Of a DNA stretch of 64,000 nt, positions 24,135 through 39,100 are shown piece after piece. The notes under the pieces are model-generated. The model was not told the origin of the DNA and did no database searches. It saw nothing but the letters and a program-made list of their open reading frames with translations. Made by a program: the position numbers and the translations under genes. Numbering within the stretch: position 1 is the stretch's first letter; every line of letters begins with the position of its first letter. The DNA is taken from assembly GCA_038501625.1 (NCBI GenBank), contig JAZAYU010000221.1:434001-498000 (forward strand). The letters run 5' to 3'. Source of the stretch: Corbicula japonica (Eukaryota; Mollusca; Bivalvia; Venerida; Cyrenidae).

Positions 24135-27100
24135 ATGTCTCTATTCAAAGCTAGAGATTGGTGGTCAACCGCTGTTGGGGAAGAGGAGGAATTTGATCAG
24201 GGGTGTTTATGTGTTGCTAACATCGACAATAATCCAGATGAGCTTGGTATGAACTGAACTGTTGTTTATAGTTTCTATTGTAGTTTTGAACTTCTTGATG
24301 TAATATAATTGACTGTATTTTACATTTAGTAATAACAATGTGAAACAGTTAGTAAAATTTGGAAAGTGATAAGATATTTAGAATATTTTTTTATTGAATA
24401 AAGGGATAAGAAAATGGATACATCCATAAATACCATATACAACTTTAGGTATCATACTACTTCTTTGGTGTTAGTGGTGTATAGATATTTATGGAAGCAT
24501 AGGCAGAGTTTATCTCATCCTCTAGGCATGTGCATTTAGAAACCTGAACATCGGAAACTGGCTTCTAGTCTTACTGAAATGAAAAATGATGAGTCATTTA
24601 AATCTAGGGCTGTTGTTTCTTGTTCAGCCTAGACCTATTACAGGTGAAAATTGCTTTGAAAATGTTTTTTTTATAAATCACACAGTTTTCTTCCAGAGTA
24701 TGATTAAAATCAATATTTTTTTCCCCTTCAGAGAAATATTATACTGTTTTCCCCTGTGTTCAAATCCATGGTCATTCACTTTCGGCATGGGTTCCACCAG
24801 CTGCTAAATCTCAAACTTGGTGTCATTTTGATTATTTGAAAGGGAATTCTGTCAATTACATGTAATAGCCAAAATACACCAGGCCCTTTTGTAAGGAAAA
24901 TGACAAGAATGAGAAAAGTTCAAGAGTCAAAGGGTCATCTCCTAAGTCAAATGAACCCCTGTATCTGCTAAAAAGCCTTAAATTAAGACAAGGTTTTCAT
25001 TTGTTGATGTTATACCATTATGTAATATGCGGTTTAATTTACAGATAAAATCATCATTGGAAGCTTTCATGGAATTTTGAGAATATTCAACCCTAAGCCG
25101 GTGAAGGTCGAGGGAGGCTGGAGTGGGTTCAAGCCAGAAGATGTCCTTCTGGAGTCGCCATTGCAGAACCCCATACTTCAATTAGAAGCTGGGAAATTTG
25201 TCTCGTAGGTTTATATTTTATATTTATTGTTTGGACAACTTTTATAGAGAAAAATCAATACTAGTCTGGTTTACTTCTTAATGTAGAAGGATAACATTGT
25301 AATGACACTATTTTAATGCTGGCTAATCTGGATCTACACTGTTAGCACATGCAATAAAACATGTATGTATGACGTAAACATTATTTATTTAAATGCAGAT
25401 GCAGTGTTTCTTTTATGCCAAATATTTGGAGAAATTGGGCCCCATTCCCCCCTCAAAACAGCATATATTTTCCCCTAGTCCAATAAAAAATTCCCCCTTT
25501 GCTGGAGTCTGTTACGGACGGTTTGATTTGTTCCTCTAATGTGTAATAGCGTGATAGTGATAATGATAGAGATGATGATAAATCTTAATTTTTTTTCTGA
25601 TGCAAGAAAATTCAACTCTGGGAAGATTGAGGCAAGATTAACTTGTTTGTACTACAGTATTAGCAAAGCAAAAAGCAAAAGATCAGTGAATTCATTTCTT
25701 TTGTTGTGTTTGACAGGCTGCAAGTATCTTCCAAATATTCCCCCTTTCCTTTGTTCGTGTCGCAATTTCCCCCTCCAAATGGCTGCAACCCCCTTTCCCC
25801 CAAAAGTGAAAAAAAAACACTGGCAGATGTATAATTTTACTTTTCCCATTTTTATTTCAGGGGATCTGATAAATTGCATCTAGCAGTACTACATCCCAGG
25901 AAGTTAGCAGTTTATAATGTGGCAGGTAATACTGAGATGCATGAGTCATGTCATTATGTCGGTGATGTTTTTGACATATTTTACCATTTCTGTTAGTGAA
26001 AAGATTTAATAATTAACTTACTAATTCTAATTTTGTTACAAATTTTGACAATATTGTATTGTTTTGTTTTTTTCCCCATAGAATTGATAAAAACAACATT
26101 GTCTGCTGAACTTTTGATGTCTTTGCAAGGAATGGAATCAGCATCTTCACACTATGTTCGAATAAAAAATCTAACAGACATATATGTATGAGGCTCATAT
26201 CACTAGAGCACCGCCACTGTATAATTATGCTCCACACATGCTTCTTGTTTCTTTGAATTTATAAAAGATTTAATTTCAAAAGGCATACATATGAAGTAAA
26301 TGGTTGAAGCTAATTGTATATTTCATAACTATTTAGTATGAAAGACTAATGTGACCTTCATGCTACTTATCCTGTATGGTATATAATATATTTCAGAAAT
26401 GTCTGGTGCTGTGGAACATGGTACACAATATCAAATGACACTGGCATATGAACATAAACTGCAGAGAACTGCATACAACTTCTGTTTTGGACCATTTGGT
26501 CAAGTGAAAGGTAAGTAGAAATTTTATTGTTTAGCACCCTGATACCTGTCCATTGAGATGCAGGATTGCTCCTCTCCTTCCCGAAGCCATATTGGTTTTC
26601 CCTTGGGTAATGAATATTAATCCAACCACCTCCTTCCTTTAAATGTTAAATGTTTTTCTTATAAATATTTATTAAGAATTAATTAGAAAACAAATTAACT
26701 GAAAATAAAAGTAACTTGCACAAATTTTTGCCTGTAATTTGGCTCTGAAACATGAATTTCCTTGAAGACAAGAAGCATTAATAGCTTTATAAAATACATT
26801 TAGCACTGTTTTGGATGTGTAATCTAAATCTAATAATATTTATAACTTTGTTTATGTGTTGCAATTATGATGGGCCTAGTGAAGCTGGTGTGTTCAAACA
26901 TTCAAACATTGTTGTGAAGCTAAATAAGTCGTTACTCCATGAACAGTTTATATCCCATGTGTGAACATCATAGATCCAGATCAGCCTGCACATTTATGCA
27001 GTCTGATCAGGATCTAGATGGTTTGCTCTAAGATCATTTTGATTATACAGTCCAGTCGCGATTTTACGAATAGGTATCGGACCAAGCCGATCATTCGTAA

Positions 27101-30100
27101 AATCACATTTTTCTTAGTATCGCATTTTGATAGTTTTGGTTGTTTACCAACGCAAATCGTCAATGTGGTTATATGACGTAATGTGTTATTGTTGTGATCA
27201 GGGTTCGTACAAACTGGAAAAATCATGGAAAATGAAATTTATCTGGAAAAATCATGGAATTTTGATTTTAGGGAAAATGTCATGGAAAAATCATGGAAAA
27301 TTTGGAAACATCATGCAAAAAGTTCTATGTGTAATGGAAAAACATTATGTCTATTTTGATTTCAACCCATATAAAATTGAAAAAAAAATTCAAACATAAA
27401 TCGCAACTTTGAATGCTGGGTACGAATCGCGCCTGGGTACGAATCACGCTTGGGTACGAAAATGAGAATTTTACTACTACACCATCTCGGTTATTCTGCC
27501 GTTGTCTGCTGTGATGTGGTGTTTTGAATTTAAAACACAAAAATATTGACAAAAAGCAATCCAAAATGAGTCGAAGTAAAGTTCTGCATGTCTTTCTTGT
27601 ATCATGGAACACTGAGAGGAATCATGGAAAACTCATGGAAAGATCATGGAATTTTGGTAATCAAAATCTGTATGAACCCTGTGTGATATGTCAAGGTCAA
27701 TAAATAAAAAGACAAAGAAAAGAAATGTTGGCATTAGTTATTTTTATTGTAAAATTAAATGTTATCACTAATCAATTAAAATTCAGATTCAGCTAACCTC
27801 CCTTGAAAAAATCGGGCCCTTCACTGAATTTCTCAGAATGTCGATATCAATTTACTGAATTAATACTCGCCGTTGTTATAAAATAATGCAGAATTAAACG
27901 GCAGAAGAAAACGGAATGCCAAGCAATACATGTGTTTCAGATTTTATACGATTTTAAAACATTTGACATTCAGTGCTCACGCTGGCTGTTTAAAAATAAT
28001 AGCCACAAAATTTTTGAAAATTAAATTAATAGCCAAAGTTTTACGCGTTGTTTCCCCATCCGTGGGAAATAGCATTATAATTATTTGTTTTGTTTTTTAA
28101 TTAACATGATTATCTAACATAACATCTATGTTATGAAGATTAACTGTTAATTATTACTTTATTAATTTAACTTAGTCAATGAAAATAATTGGCTTTATGT
28201 AAAATTACTGATGAATTTTAATAATAAGGCATTCTTCACTTCACTATTGCAGACAAAATCAATTGGATTCACTGCTATGTAAACATACCAAAAAGGTCTA
28301 ACCTTCAAAGCAGTCTTAACCAAACAAAATTGTAAAATATTGCATTAAAGTTTTGGGCAAAATAATTTAATTCACATCAATTTTCTGCTTAAAAAGAGTT
28401 TATATGCTAATGGGTAGAGGCAAAGACGATTCGGGATTCGATTAATGGTATGTTAAAAATAGACGTCGCGAAAATGGATGACAAACGTAATTACTAATAA
28501 ACCAGTAGAAAATTGCAATGTGAAATAACTTTTCCAAAGCAAAAAATAACCAAAGCAGCTGATTAAACACATTTTTTGAGAAAATAGGAAGTATTTTCTC
28601 CGTTAACATGGTTAAAAAATTGGCAATTCGTACCGCGAATTTTCGTCCTATTCATCACTTGAGGTACAGTATCCGGCTAGGTTTTTGCTTTGAGAATGGA
28701 TTTAGAATTTGGCCAGTATTTAAAATAAGATTAGAAAAAATTAATACACCATTTATTCTTATTCTTAAAATATTTTCTGCTTTGTTAATCATATGATAGG
28801 GGAATCCATAATAGCTATAAATAGCATCAACCTTAGAATTTTTTTGTCATAACGTAATGGAAATGCCCAAAGTTTACCGATTACAATCATCAATCATTGA
28901 CCCGTAGGCAAGGACGCCAAGGTGATTATCTTAAGTGACACTTTGTTACTATAATGTTAGTTCAATTAGGGGATTAACGACCCACAATTATCAGTTATGT
29001 GGCGACTGCTCAGAGCAAAGCGAATGCAAATAAGCTAACAATATTTTGCTTTTTTGACAATTATTTAATCGCCAAATTTTACCGCCAATTCTTTGAAATA
29101 ATCGACAAAAACGTAAAATTATCGCAAATGGCGACAATGTCGACTGACAGCGTGAGCACTGACATTTAGTCTCTCACTGTTTGTTACAACCAAACACGCC
29201 CGATGGTTGTTTACAGAGCATTTCGTGTCACAACTGCTTGGGTCGATAATTGCTCAACAATACAAAATAACGGATATCGCTCGAAAAGGTGTGAAAATCA
29301 CCTGCCTGACCGAAATTCGTAAAATTGCATCTTTATTACATTGTAAACAAGCTTAAGGGACAGTCATAATTATTCGCTAAATCGCATTTTTCGTTAAATC
29401 GCTATCGTTCGATCGCATCTTTTTTATATTGAATAAAGAAGGTATACGGGCGAGACCGACAGCCTTATTCATAGTATACCGTTATTTCGTAAAATCGCGA
29501 CTCGACTGTATTTAACCAAGAAATGATGAACAGTTTAGTGGATGTAGAGGATGATCTAGGGCTACATTGATTGTACTCAGTAGACCTTAACAATGAGTGA
29601 GATAGAGTACTTACCTTGATAAAAAAGGCTAGTGAGAGATAAATGAAATTTGCTTTTCTCACAATGCTGAGCCAAAATGATAAGTGTTTTAACATGTTTA
29701 CAAAAATTTAAAATCTGAGATAACCCCAGAAAATTGGTGAAATTTCACTATATTGATAAGATAGGCCTCTTTAATGTATATATTTCTGTCTACACTAGGA
29801 AAGGATTACATGTGTGTACAGTCAATGGATGGAGCCGTCTCCATATTTGAACAGGAAAGTTTCTCATTCACAAGGTTTTTACCGGGTACCCTTCTACCAG
29901 GGCCTCTCAAATACATGCCGAGGTTAGACAGTTTTGTGACAGTGTCATCGTCATGGCAACTAGAGTGTTATAAGTAAGTTTCTATCATCTGTTTTCATTC
30001 TGCTTCATCAAAAGTATTTGAAAATCTTTTACTTTGGAATAAATTTATTTCTTATTGGTTTTCTTTGCCAATATTTTTTGCATGGGAAAATTGGCCAATT

Positions 30101-33100
30101 TCAATCCTGAGCGAACATTTAACATCATGGTCAAAATATACAAGAATCATAAAATGTGCAAATTTTGTCTTGCAGAATTGTTATAAAAATCCAAATGAAA
30201 ATTTGACAATTTCTATCTGAATTAAAGGGTATGTTTACCAGTAAGTTAAATTGTGCTCTGTAGCCATTGTGTCAGAGACTGGCTTAAAAGTGTTTGACCC
30301 TCTGTATCTGCTTCTAGTGTTATTCTTTGCACAACATCAGTTGTATAGGATGACAGTCAAAAAGTAGGTTTAATTAAGATATAACAACTAAACGTTGATA
30401 TGGAACATTGAAAAGATGGTCCAAAGAAAACTTAATTGCTGAATAAATAAATGCCAGCATGTATTTAATCCTTTACTATTGGGGATATGGATGTTATCCA
30501 TGAGAGAGCAACAGTGTAGATCCAGATCAACAGGCGATGTACCCATGCTAAGGGATCAGAATCTACACTGTCTGCTTTTAAATTCATTGGGTTATTTCTG
30601 ACCAAAAGGAGGCTAGTGTAGTGCCAGATCTGACAGCATGGATGTGCCCGATAATATGGATCTGCACTGAACGCATAAGCGACAGTACCTGTATATTTGA
30701 AGTAGTGTGTAAATGATAAGGCATAGGATCTTGGTCATAAGATCATGTTTTGGTTTTGATTTCAGATACCAAGTATTAGCTGTAGCAACTGAAGCCAAAT
30801 CTAGAGAAGAGTCTCAGAATATCAAATCTGGGAAAAGAGTCACAGTATGTATTCTTTTATCGTAATAGTAATGTTTCATTTTAACCCTTTACTCAATGGT
30901 TAGTGGCTTTTATATCATATGCAACAAGTGCCCAAGGTTATAAAGATTGAAAACCAGTCTCAAATCTCAAGGATCTGATTGGCTGAAATGGAGACTGGTC
31001 GCCGTTTCAGCCAATTAGATCCTTGAGATTTGAGACTGGTTTCCATGCTCAGTTTTATAACCTTGGGCAGATGTAGATCATCAGGTACATCCTTGCTGCC
31101 ATCTGATCAGGATCTACACTGTTAGTGATTATTTTTGAATAAGAAGGGAGCAGTGTAGATCCAGATCTAATGGCACAGATGTGAAGACTTAACTGGATCT
31201 AGACTGGTTGCACATGTGATAAAAGGTATATCAATGGAGTGAAGGATGAGCCCTGGACCTGCTACATTTATTTTATTGGATATGACTCAACCTTCTTTTG
31301 GAGCAAGGTCCATTCATTGTTTGTATCTACAGAAATTTATTAACCATATTTTATACTGTGTAGACCCTATTCTTGCTGTATGAATATGCAAGTTGATCTG
31401 GGAAATGTTTACTGTGTGAAAAGAAAAGATCCTGTCTTGAGGTTTGAACCCAAGATTTGAAAATAGACTGAGATAGTCATGAACTGGTTAAAATTGAGTA
31501 CGGTCTCAGATCTGACAAATGATAGACTTGAGATCTTAGAATGGTCTTCATTCTCAATTTTATAACCTTAGGACCATTGTGTCCTGAATAGGAAATAACA
31601 CACAGTTGAAGTTCTTTCCTTTTAGTAAGTTGAACAAGTATCTGTACATTTTTTAAAGGTTTTATTTTGCCTTTTTAGGTACTTGAAAGAAGAATTATAA
31701 ATTATAAAGAAATTGATCATTAATAATAAAGTGAATGTTTACTTTGAATATTTAATATTCTCTATTAATTTTTATACCCTATACATGTATATCTGTTTGA
31801 ACATACATTGTTTTTTGCTTGTGCAAACAAACAGTTATGATTAAAATATAGATAATTGGTGACTTATTTACATAAACTGTGAAAAGAACACAATTATAGA
31901 CACTTGTTAGCTCGGCTAGATTTGTTCCATTATCATGTTGTAATATTGTATGTTCAGGTCCAAGTACCATCACAAAATGTGATTCTCACTTAACACTCAT
32001 ATGTTAAATCTTTTATGACTGGATAAAAATGATAACCAGTGTTAAAGTACTCGACATATAAAATATAATATTGATATTAAGTCTTTTGTAAATTACTTTC
32101 AGACTTAAAATTACTTAACAATATTTGGTGAATAACATAACGTTTTTGGTTTAATTTCAACATTTACCTATACTTGTACAATTTAACCCTTAAATCATAT
32201 ATACACCTTTATCACATGGGCAAACAGTGTAGATCCAGTTCTCTCCAGGTCAAAAATAACCTAATGGCTGTTGAAGCAAACTGATTAGATCCTGATCAGA
32301 TGGCACAGATGTGCTGAAAGATCTGGATCATAAGTGGCTACCCATGTGGTAAAAGGCTCATCTAAATGTCAATGTTTTTCCTGTGCTGATGTATTTTGAA
32401 TGTTCTTGCATACCCAGATCTATCAGGTCATCTGGTGTTTTCATCCGTGTAGGAAATTTCTATCCTACACCCCCCCCCCCCCCCTCTCCACCCCCATGAA
32501 GAATGTTATTCATGTGCTGATGTATTTTGAATGTTACCATATGTAAGTAATTTGTAGTAAGTAGTATGTTGGTATCTTTATCTCTTTTAGTATGACTGGT
32601 GTTTCAACCTAGGGGAGCAGGCATTAGATCTAGCTGTGATATCCTACCAGACTGCACCACCTTGTATTCTAGTCCTAGGTAATGTCAACTACAGTAAAAC
32701 TCCGCATTAAGACCACCTCAATATTATTACCACGTCATTAATAAGACCACAATTCTGATGTCCCATTTTACAGTTTTGCACTATTTTCTACCCCTAAATA
32801 AAGACCACCCATTATCAAGACCACTTTTCCCCAGTCCCAATGGTGATCTTAATAGCCAGGTTTCACTGTATATCATATTGGTCATTTAAGAAGAAATAAC
32901 TTAATGTAAATTCATTTATATATTTGTGTGGTATTAATTTTCATTTATTTACTTTTTGGGATCAAAGGTGATATATTGATAAGTGTAAAACTCAAACCCT
33001 TTTAACACAGGTATAGAACTCTTGTGTGAAATGAAACTTTGCTGATTTTCTGTTTGTCCTTGTTAGGTATGATTTCCATTTCGAATATTAATGTTGTCGT

Positions 33101-36100
33101 TTTTGTTTTCAGGAGAGAGAAATATCTTCTGTCTCACTGAGTCAGGTCAGCTCCGCTATACAAGAAAGTTTGAGTATGATGTCAGTTGTTTTGCTCCTTA
33201 TAATTCACGTGAGTATAAGAATTATGCTACATCTGTGACTATGTATGCACTTAAACCTTAGTTGACCCATACAGTGCTGGTCACGACTTAAGTAACATTT
33301 TCACCTTTAATTCTAATTACTGTTGAAGAAAAAAAAGTTGAAATTCTCAGATGTCTGTTTAATTTGTTTTAACTAGAATCCAGTTAAGTTAAGGCAATGC
33401 TTACCACCAGCCATATACGTATGTTGTGTAGTTTCCAGTTGTTGTTAATTTGAATATTAAACTATGAATTAATTACTTTTCTCTTTTTTTCTTTCAGTCA
33501 CAGAGGGAACCATCAATTACCTAATTGGCTCGCACACACAAACATTAATGGTATATCAAGATGTGTGCTTAAAATGGGCAGCTAAGGTTGACCATGTGCC
33601 AGTAATGGTGCGAGTAGGAAATTTTAAGTAAGACACTTTATAGTATGATGTAAAACGTGATATGAATGTTTGTTGGGAAAAAGACTATCAGACAATAATA
33701 ATTAAAAAGATTCTTTCTAGGGTTTTGGGTGAGAACCCTGTTGTTCAAATGAAATGGTAATTAAAGATGGGAGATATTGTGGTAAAAATGGTTATATAAT
33801 TTGTTTTTCAAAATATATGTATATATATGGCAATCGACTTTAAGATTATTTTCCTATACTCCAAATTTAAACACACACAAAACACATTTAATTGCACATT
33901 TATTTTTTTGTTGCTTATATCCCAAACAATGGTGTCATTGTATCACATCTCAAGATTTGTTGTCTAACACTAAGCATATTTCACATTTTCACTTTCAGGG
34001 ATTTGAAGGGTGTAATAGTAACATTAAGTGACTCAGGCCATCTGGAATGCTCATATCTGGGTACTGACCCCGCTCTGTTTGTGCCTCCTCCTGTTGAATC
34101 GAGGGAACTGAACTACAGTGACATGGATCGGGAAATGGCCCAGCTGCAAAAAGTGATTAAAGAACAGCAGGCTAAAGCAGGTGAGTATATTTGAAGCTAT
34201 GAGATTAAATGGGGCTTGTGCAACCAGTGTAGACACATGGGTCAGCTTGTCCTTCCACACCTTCTGGTATAGGTGTAAACTGTTTGCCATTCAGTCAAAG
34301 AAGCATCCTTAATATAACTAGAAAGAGTTGAGATCCTTTTTGAACCATTTAACTCTACAGTTTGATCAGTAAGAACCATTTTGTTAAACCCTTGTACAAC
34401 TCCATTAAGACACCTTTATGACGAGGGTGCACAGTTTAGATCCAGATCAGCCGGCACATTCGTACCGTACCATTTGTACCGTCAAATCAGGATATAAACT
34501 GTTCACTAATTGATTGGTTAGGTTATTTCTGACCAAAATAGGTTATTTCTGACCAAAATGCGACCATTAAAGATCCTGATCAAACCGAACGAATGTGCCA
34601 GCTGATCTGGATCTACACTGGTCGCACATGCATAAAATGCGTAAATATGAAGAAAAAATATGTTAATAAATTTTAAGGGTAGTTTTAGGTCTTAGACTAG
34701 CTATTTTTTTCCTAACTGTTTTAACCTTTCTTTACATATGTAGCATAGAAATAACATTTATTTGCGTATTTTTATCGAAGTGCATTTTGCAATTTAAAAA
34801 CTTTTGATAATTTTCTCTTTTTTTTTTTCCTTTTTATGCAATGATAACTGTAGACATTGTAATAGACAATACCTGTGCCTAAGTAATAAAACTGAGCATG
34901 GAAACCAGTTTCAAATCTCAAGCATCTGATTGGCTGAAATGGCGACCAGTCGCCATTTCAGCCAATCAGATGCTTGAGATTTGAGACTGGTTTCCAAACT
35001 CAGTTTTATAACCTTCAGCCCTGTATAATTTCAAAGTTGCTCTCTCCCTTGCAGTTATAATGCCCAATCTGTCTGGTAAAGAAGAAGACTTGACGATAAA
35101 TGTGCATGTATCACCCAATCTGGATGATGTCTCTGTAAGTGACTTTCTTTTCTAAGTTAATGGCTTGGCATTTCCAACACTTTACTTTTTTGCATTCAAA
35201 AAATGCTTGTACTAGCGAGGAAGTGGTCAGGTCATGATTGTGTGACCGAGGAAGTGGTCAGGTCATGATTGTATGACCAAGGAAGTGGTCAGGTCATGCT
35301 TGTATGACCGAGGAAGTGGTCAAGTCATGATTGTATGACCGAGGAAGTGTTCAGGTCATGATTGTATGACCAAGGAAATGGTCAAGTCATGATTGTATGA
35401 CTGAGGAAGTGGTCAAGTCATGATTATGTGACCAAGGAAGTGGTCAAGTCATGATTGTATGACCGAGGATGTGGTCAAGTCATGATTGTATGACCGAGGA
35501 AGTGGTCAAGTCATGATTGTATGACCGAGGAAGTGGTCAAGTCATGATTGTATGACCGAGGAAGTGGTCAAGTCATGATTGTATGACCGAGGAAGTGGTC
35601 AAGTCATGATTGTATGACCGAGGAAGTGGTCAAGTCATGATTGTATGACCGAGGAAGTGGTCAGGTCATGATTGAATGACTGAGGAAGTGGTCAAGTCAT
35701 GATTGTATGACCGAGGAAGTGGTCAAGTCATGCTTGTATGACCGAGGAAGTGTTCAGGTCATGATTGTATGACCCAGGAAGTGGTCAAGTCATGATTGTA
35801 TGACCGAGGAAGTGGTCAAGTCATGATTGTATGACCCAGGAAGTGGTCAAGTCATGATTGTATGACCCAGGAAGTGTTCAGATCATGATTGTGTGACAGA
35901 GGAAGTGGTCAAGTCATGCTTGTATGACCCAGGAAGTGGTCAAGTCATGATTGTATGACCGAGGAAGTGGTAAAGTCATGATTGTATGACCCAGGAAGTG
36001 GTCAGGTCATGATTGTATGACCAAGGAAGTGGTCAGGTCATGCTTGTATGACCGAGAAAGTGGTCAGGTCATGCTTGTATGACCGAGGAAGTGGTCAGGT

Positions 36101-39100
36101 CATGATTGTGTGACTGAGGAAGTGGTCAGGTCATGCTTGTATGACCGAGGAAGTGGTCAGGTCATTATTGTATGACCGAGAAAATGGTCAGGACATGCTT
36201 GTATGACCAAGGAAGTGGTCAGGTCATGCTTGTATTACCAAGGAAGTGGTCAGCTCTTGATTGTTTGACCAAGGAAGTGGTCAGGTCATGATTGTGTGAC
36301 CGAGGAAGTGGTCAGGTCATGCTTGTATGACTGAGGAATTGGTCAGGTCATGATTGTTTGACCGAGGAAGTGGTCTGGTCATGCTTGTATGACCGAGAAA
36401 GTGATCAGGTCATGCTTGTATGACTGAAGAAATGGTCAGGTCATGCTCGGTTGACCGAGGAAGTGGTCTGGTCATGCTTGTATGACTGAGGAAGTGGTCA
36501 GGTCATGCTTGTATGACTGAAGAAATGGTCAGGTCCAGCTTGGTTGACTATGGAATTGGTCAGGTCATGTTTGTATGACCGAGGAAGTGGTCAGGTCATG
36601 CTTGTGCTGCTTAAAACCCCAAACATCATGAGACAAAATGTAAAATTTGGATATAAAGCACTGTAAGAAGTAAAACTGACTTACATATACTGACTAGACC
36701 ATATTTTATGATATTTTGGGATATGCCTTAAAGATTCATATACTGATTTGTCGTTTTGATAATATCTTCATGTTAACATATTAGAGATCATTGGAGAGTT
36801 TCCAATGATCTCTAATATGTTGAAATGAAGAAATTATCAAAACAACATATCATTACATTTCATTACAGATGGCAACAGGTGTAGAAATAGACGGTGAACA
36901 AGTTCCCTCCATAACTGTCAGGGTAAGTGCAATGTAACATACTGTATTTGGTTGTGTATAGTGCGCACATTTTTATGTCTCGAAATGTGCGTGGATCGTG
37001 GGTGGGCGTTATACATCCAATAAAATTTTTTAGTATTTTTTCTTCACTTAATTTTCGCCGAAAAACAAAGCGCAGTGATCAGTTAGAACGTCAAAATTTG
37101 AGTACGAAACGCGCCGTCTACACACGAGGATTCTGCATGGAATTACAGTAAAACTAATTGTAGCTATTGAAAGAAACAAGCAAATAAAGTTTAGGAAAGA
37201 TTTTGCATAAAAGACGTTGATTTATTGGTTAAACTAACTCCGAAAATCGGCCGCCATTTGTTGTTCAAATTAATACCGAAAGCGGAAGTACATTATAAAA
37301 CAATCACAAATGCCGTTGTCATCTCGTTCAATAGAGTCTGGCAATGTGAAAATGACAGTTTAAATTCATGCGCGTTTTCTTTGATTAATTTAGTGTGGAA
37401 AATACAAATTACAAAATAACTGGTTTTATCATTTGCAATTTATTTTTTGCGTGATTAGATGTTTCAGAAACATCTTTTAATCTGGACTTGTTAAAATCTT
37501 TTGATAGTTACAAACAATTAATCTCGAGTTTCAAAGGACCTTTTCGTTACATTTTCACGCCTCTCACCTTATTTGAAAAACATGCAAACACACCTTTTGT
37601 TAAAAGATTAAAAATGGAGCTTATTCCTGACAGGTGTGACAATATATTAGCTGATTGGCTTGCAATTGTTGGAGTAGGTGGTGACATGTTTGCGTTCATT
37701 ATAACGATTTTTGTAAATGTCTTAATTGTTTATTAAAGATTTTCTCAATTTTGTAATATTTTTTTCAGCTGAAAAAATTTAATACTTCAAATCGGTGCCC
37801 TTTTTTTTTTATTCGCGTCGATTTTTCTTAATCGGGCTGATATTTCTTATGTCGGCGCCAATTTTGTTTTACTGTTTTTATTGTTTATTTAAGATTTTCT
37901 GTACTTTGTAATATTTTATTTTAACACAAATACTAAAGATCAGCACCGAATTTTCTTACGTTTGTGCCGATTATGTGCGGTATACATCCGAATTTGGCTT
38001 TTCCGGCGATTTTTTACCAAAAATATTGTTGCGCGTTATACATCAATGCGTGTTATGCACAACCGAATATGGTAAATAGTGCATATTCATATTGGTAAAT
38101 TAATCAAATAATTAGAATATAGTTGTCAGAAAATTTACAATTTTGTTTATAAATTTATAAAGAAATCAGTGGTTAACAGAAGCAACAATATCACTTTAAA
38201 GGGAGATGTGCGGGGTCGAGCAGGTGTACTGGGTAAAATTGTAAACAGATTGATCTATATAACACTTACGTGTACTTTTCACTAAACTCTACATTTCAAA
38301 CTCTCCAGGAGGATGTTTTCGGTTAATAACCATTTTATCCTGAAAACAATCCACTAAAGAAATCCCTATACATTCTATATTTAGCGATAATGGGAATGCC
38401 ACGCATACTATTCGTGGTGGCCCAGGCATTTTGAAACATATGGCGACGTCGATAGTCAGCAAGGTACACCGAATGCGTATTTTGGTTGAAGTGATCACGT
38501 GACAATCCGAAAAACCACCGCTGCTCTACGCAGGAAATACAAAAATAGCTAACCTATGCGCGTCACCCTTTAAATTTTCTGCTTGTCTTTATATTTGGAG
38601 TGTTTGTATACTCCTCCAGGTATACAGTTTGCTTAACTCCTTACTTCATGTATATGCCTTTAGCACATGGGTGACCAGTATAGATCCAGATCAGCTTGCA
38701 CATCAGTGTCATAATTTTGATCAACAATGGTTACTTCTTGGTAAGAAATAATCTTATAAATCTAAAAGCAAACAGTTTAAATCCTGATTTGATGGCTTGA
38801 ATGTGCTAGCTGATCAGGATCTAAACTATTCGCCCACACAATAAAAGTTTTATTTATGGAATAAAGGGTTAATAGGTTACCTTTTGTAGCTGTTTTGTTA
38901 CAGGTTCAATATTAACAATCTTAACCATTTTGTTTTCAGATCCAGTTGAAATCTCGACTTCTGCTGGAGAACATCAAGTTATCCGTTCATGTACTGTGGC
39001 CACTGGCTGCCAATCTGACGTCCTTTAACATTCACGCTGTTGGTGAGTAGGCAGTCTAGTACTAGTCAGTCATCCTGCTGTAAGGATGCTAGCAGCCTAG

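Larger units (their letters stand above)
26936..29560. repeat. Family A copy split by the Tigger-like element
   Basis: Left hairpin at about 26936-27030; the 'gaccaaaa'-type linker and next 'gaacagtttag' resume at 29511-29540 after the 2.46-kb insertion. Confidence 0.5.

Noticed and set aside
35212..36606. CRISPR-like array
   Set aside because: Units are contiguous with no unique spacers, and the context is an animal intron; this is a minisatellite.
37225..37736. Two frames inside the 36942-38072 element as a transposase
   Set aside because: No DDE/D catalytic pattern or helix-turn-helix is visible; the frames are short and separate, so only a non-autonomous element is supported.
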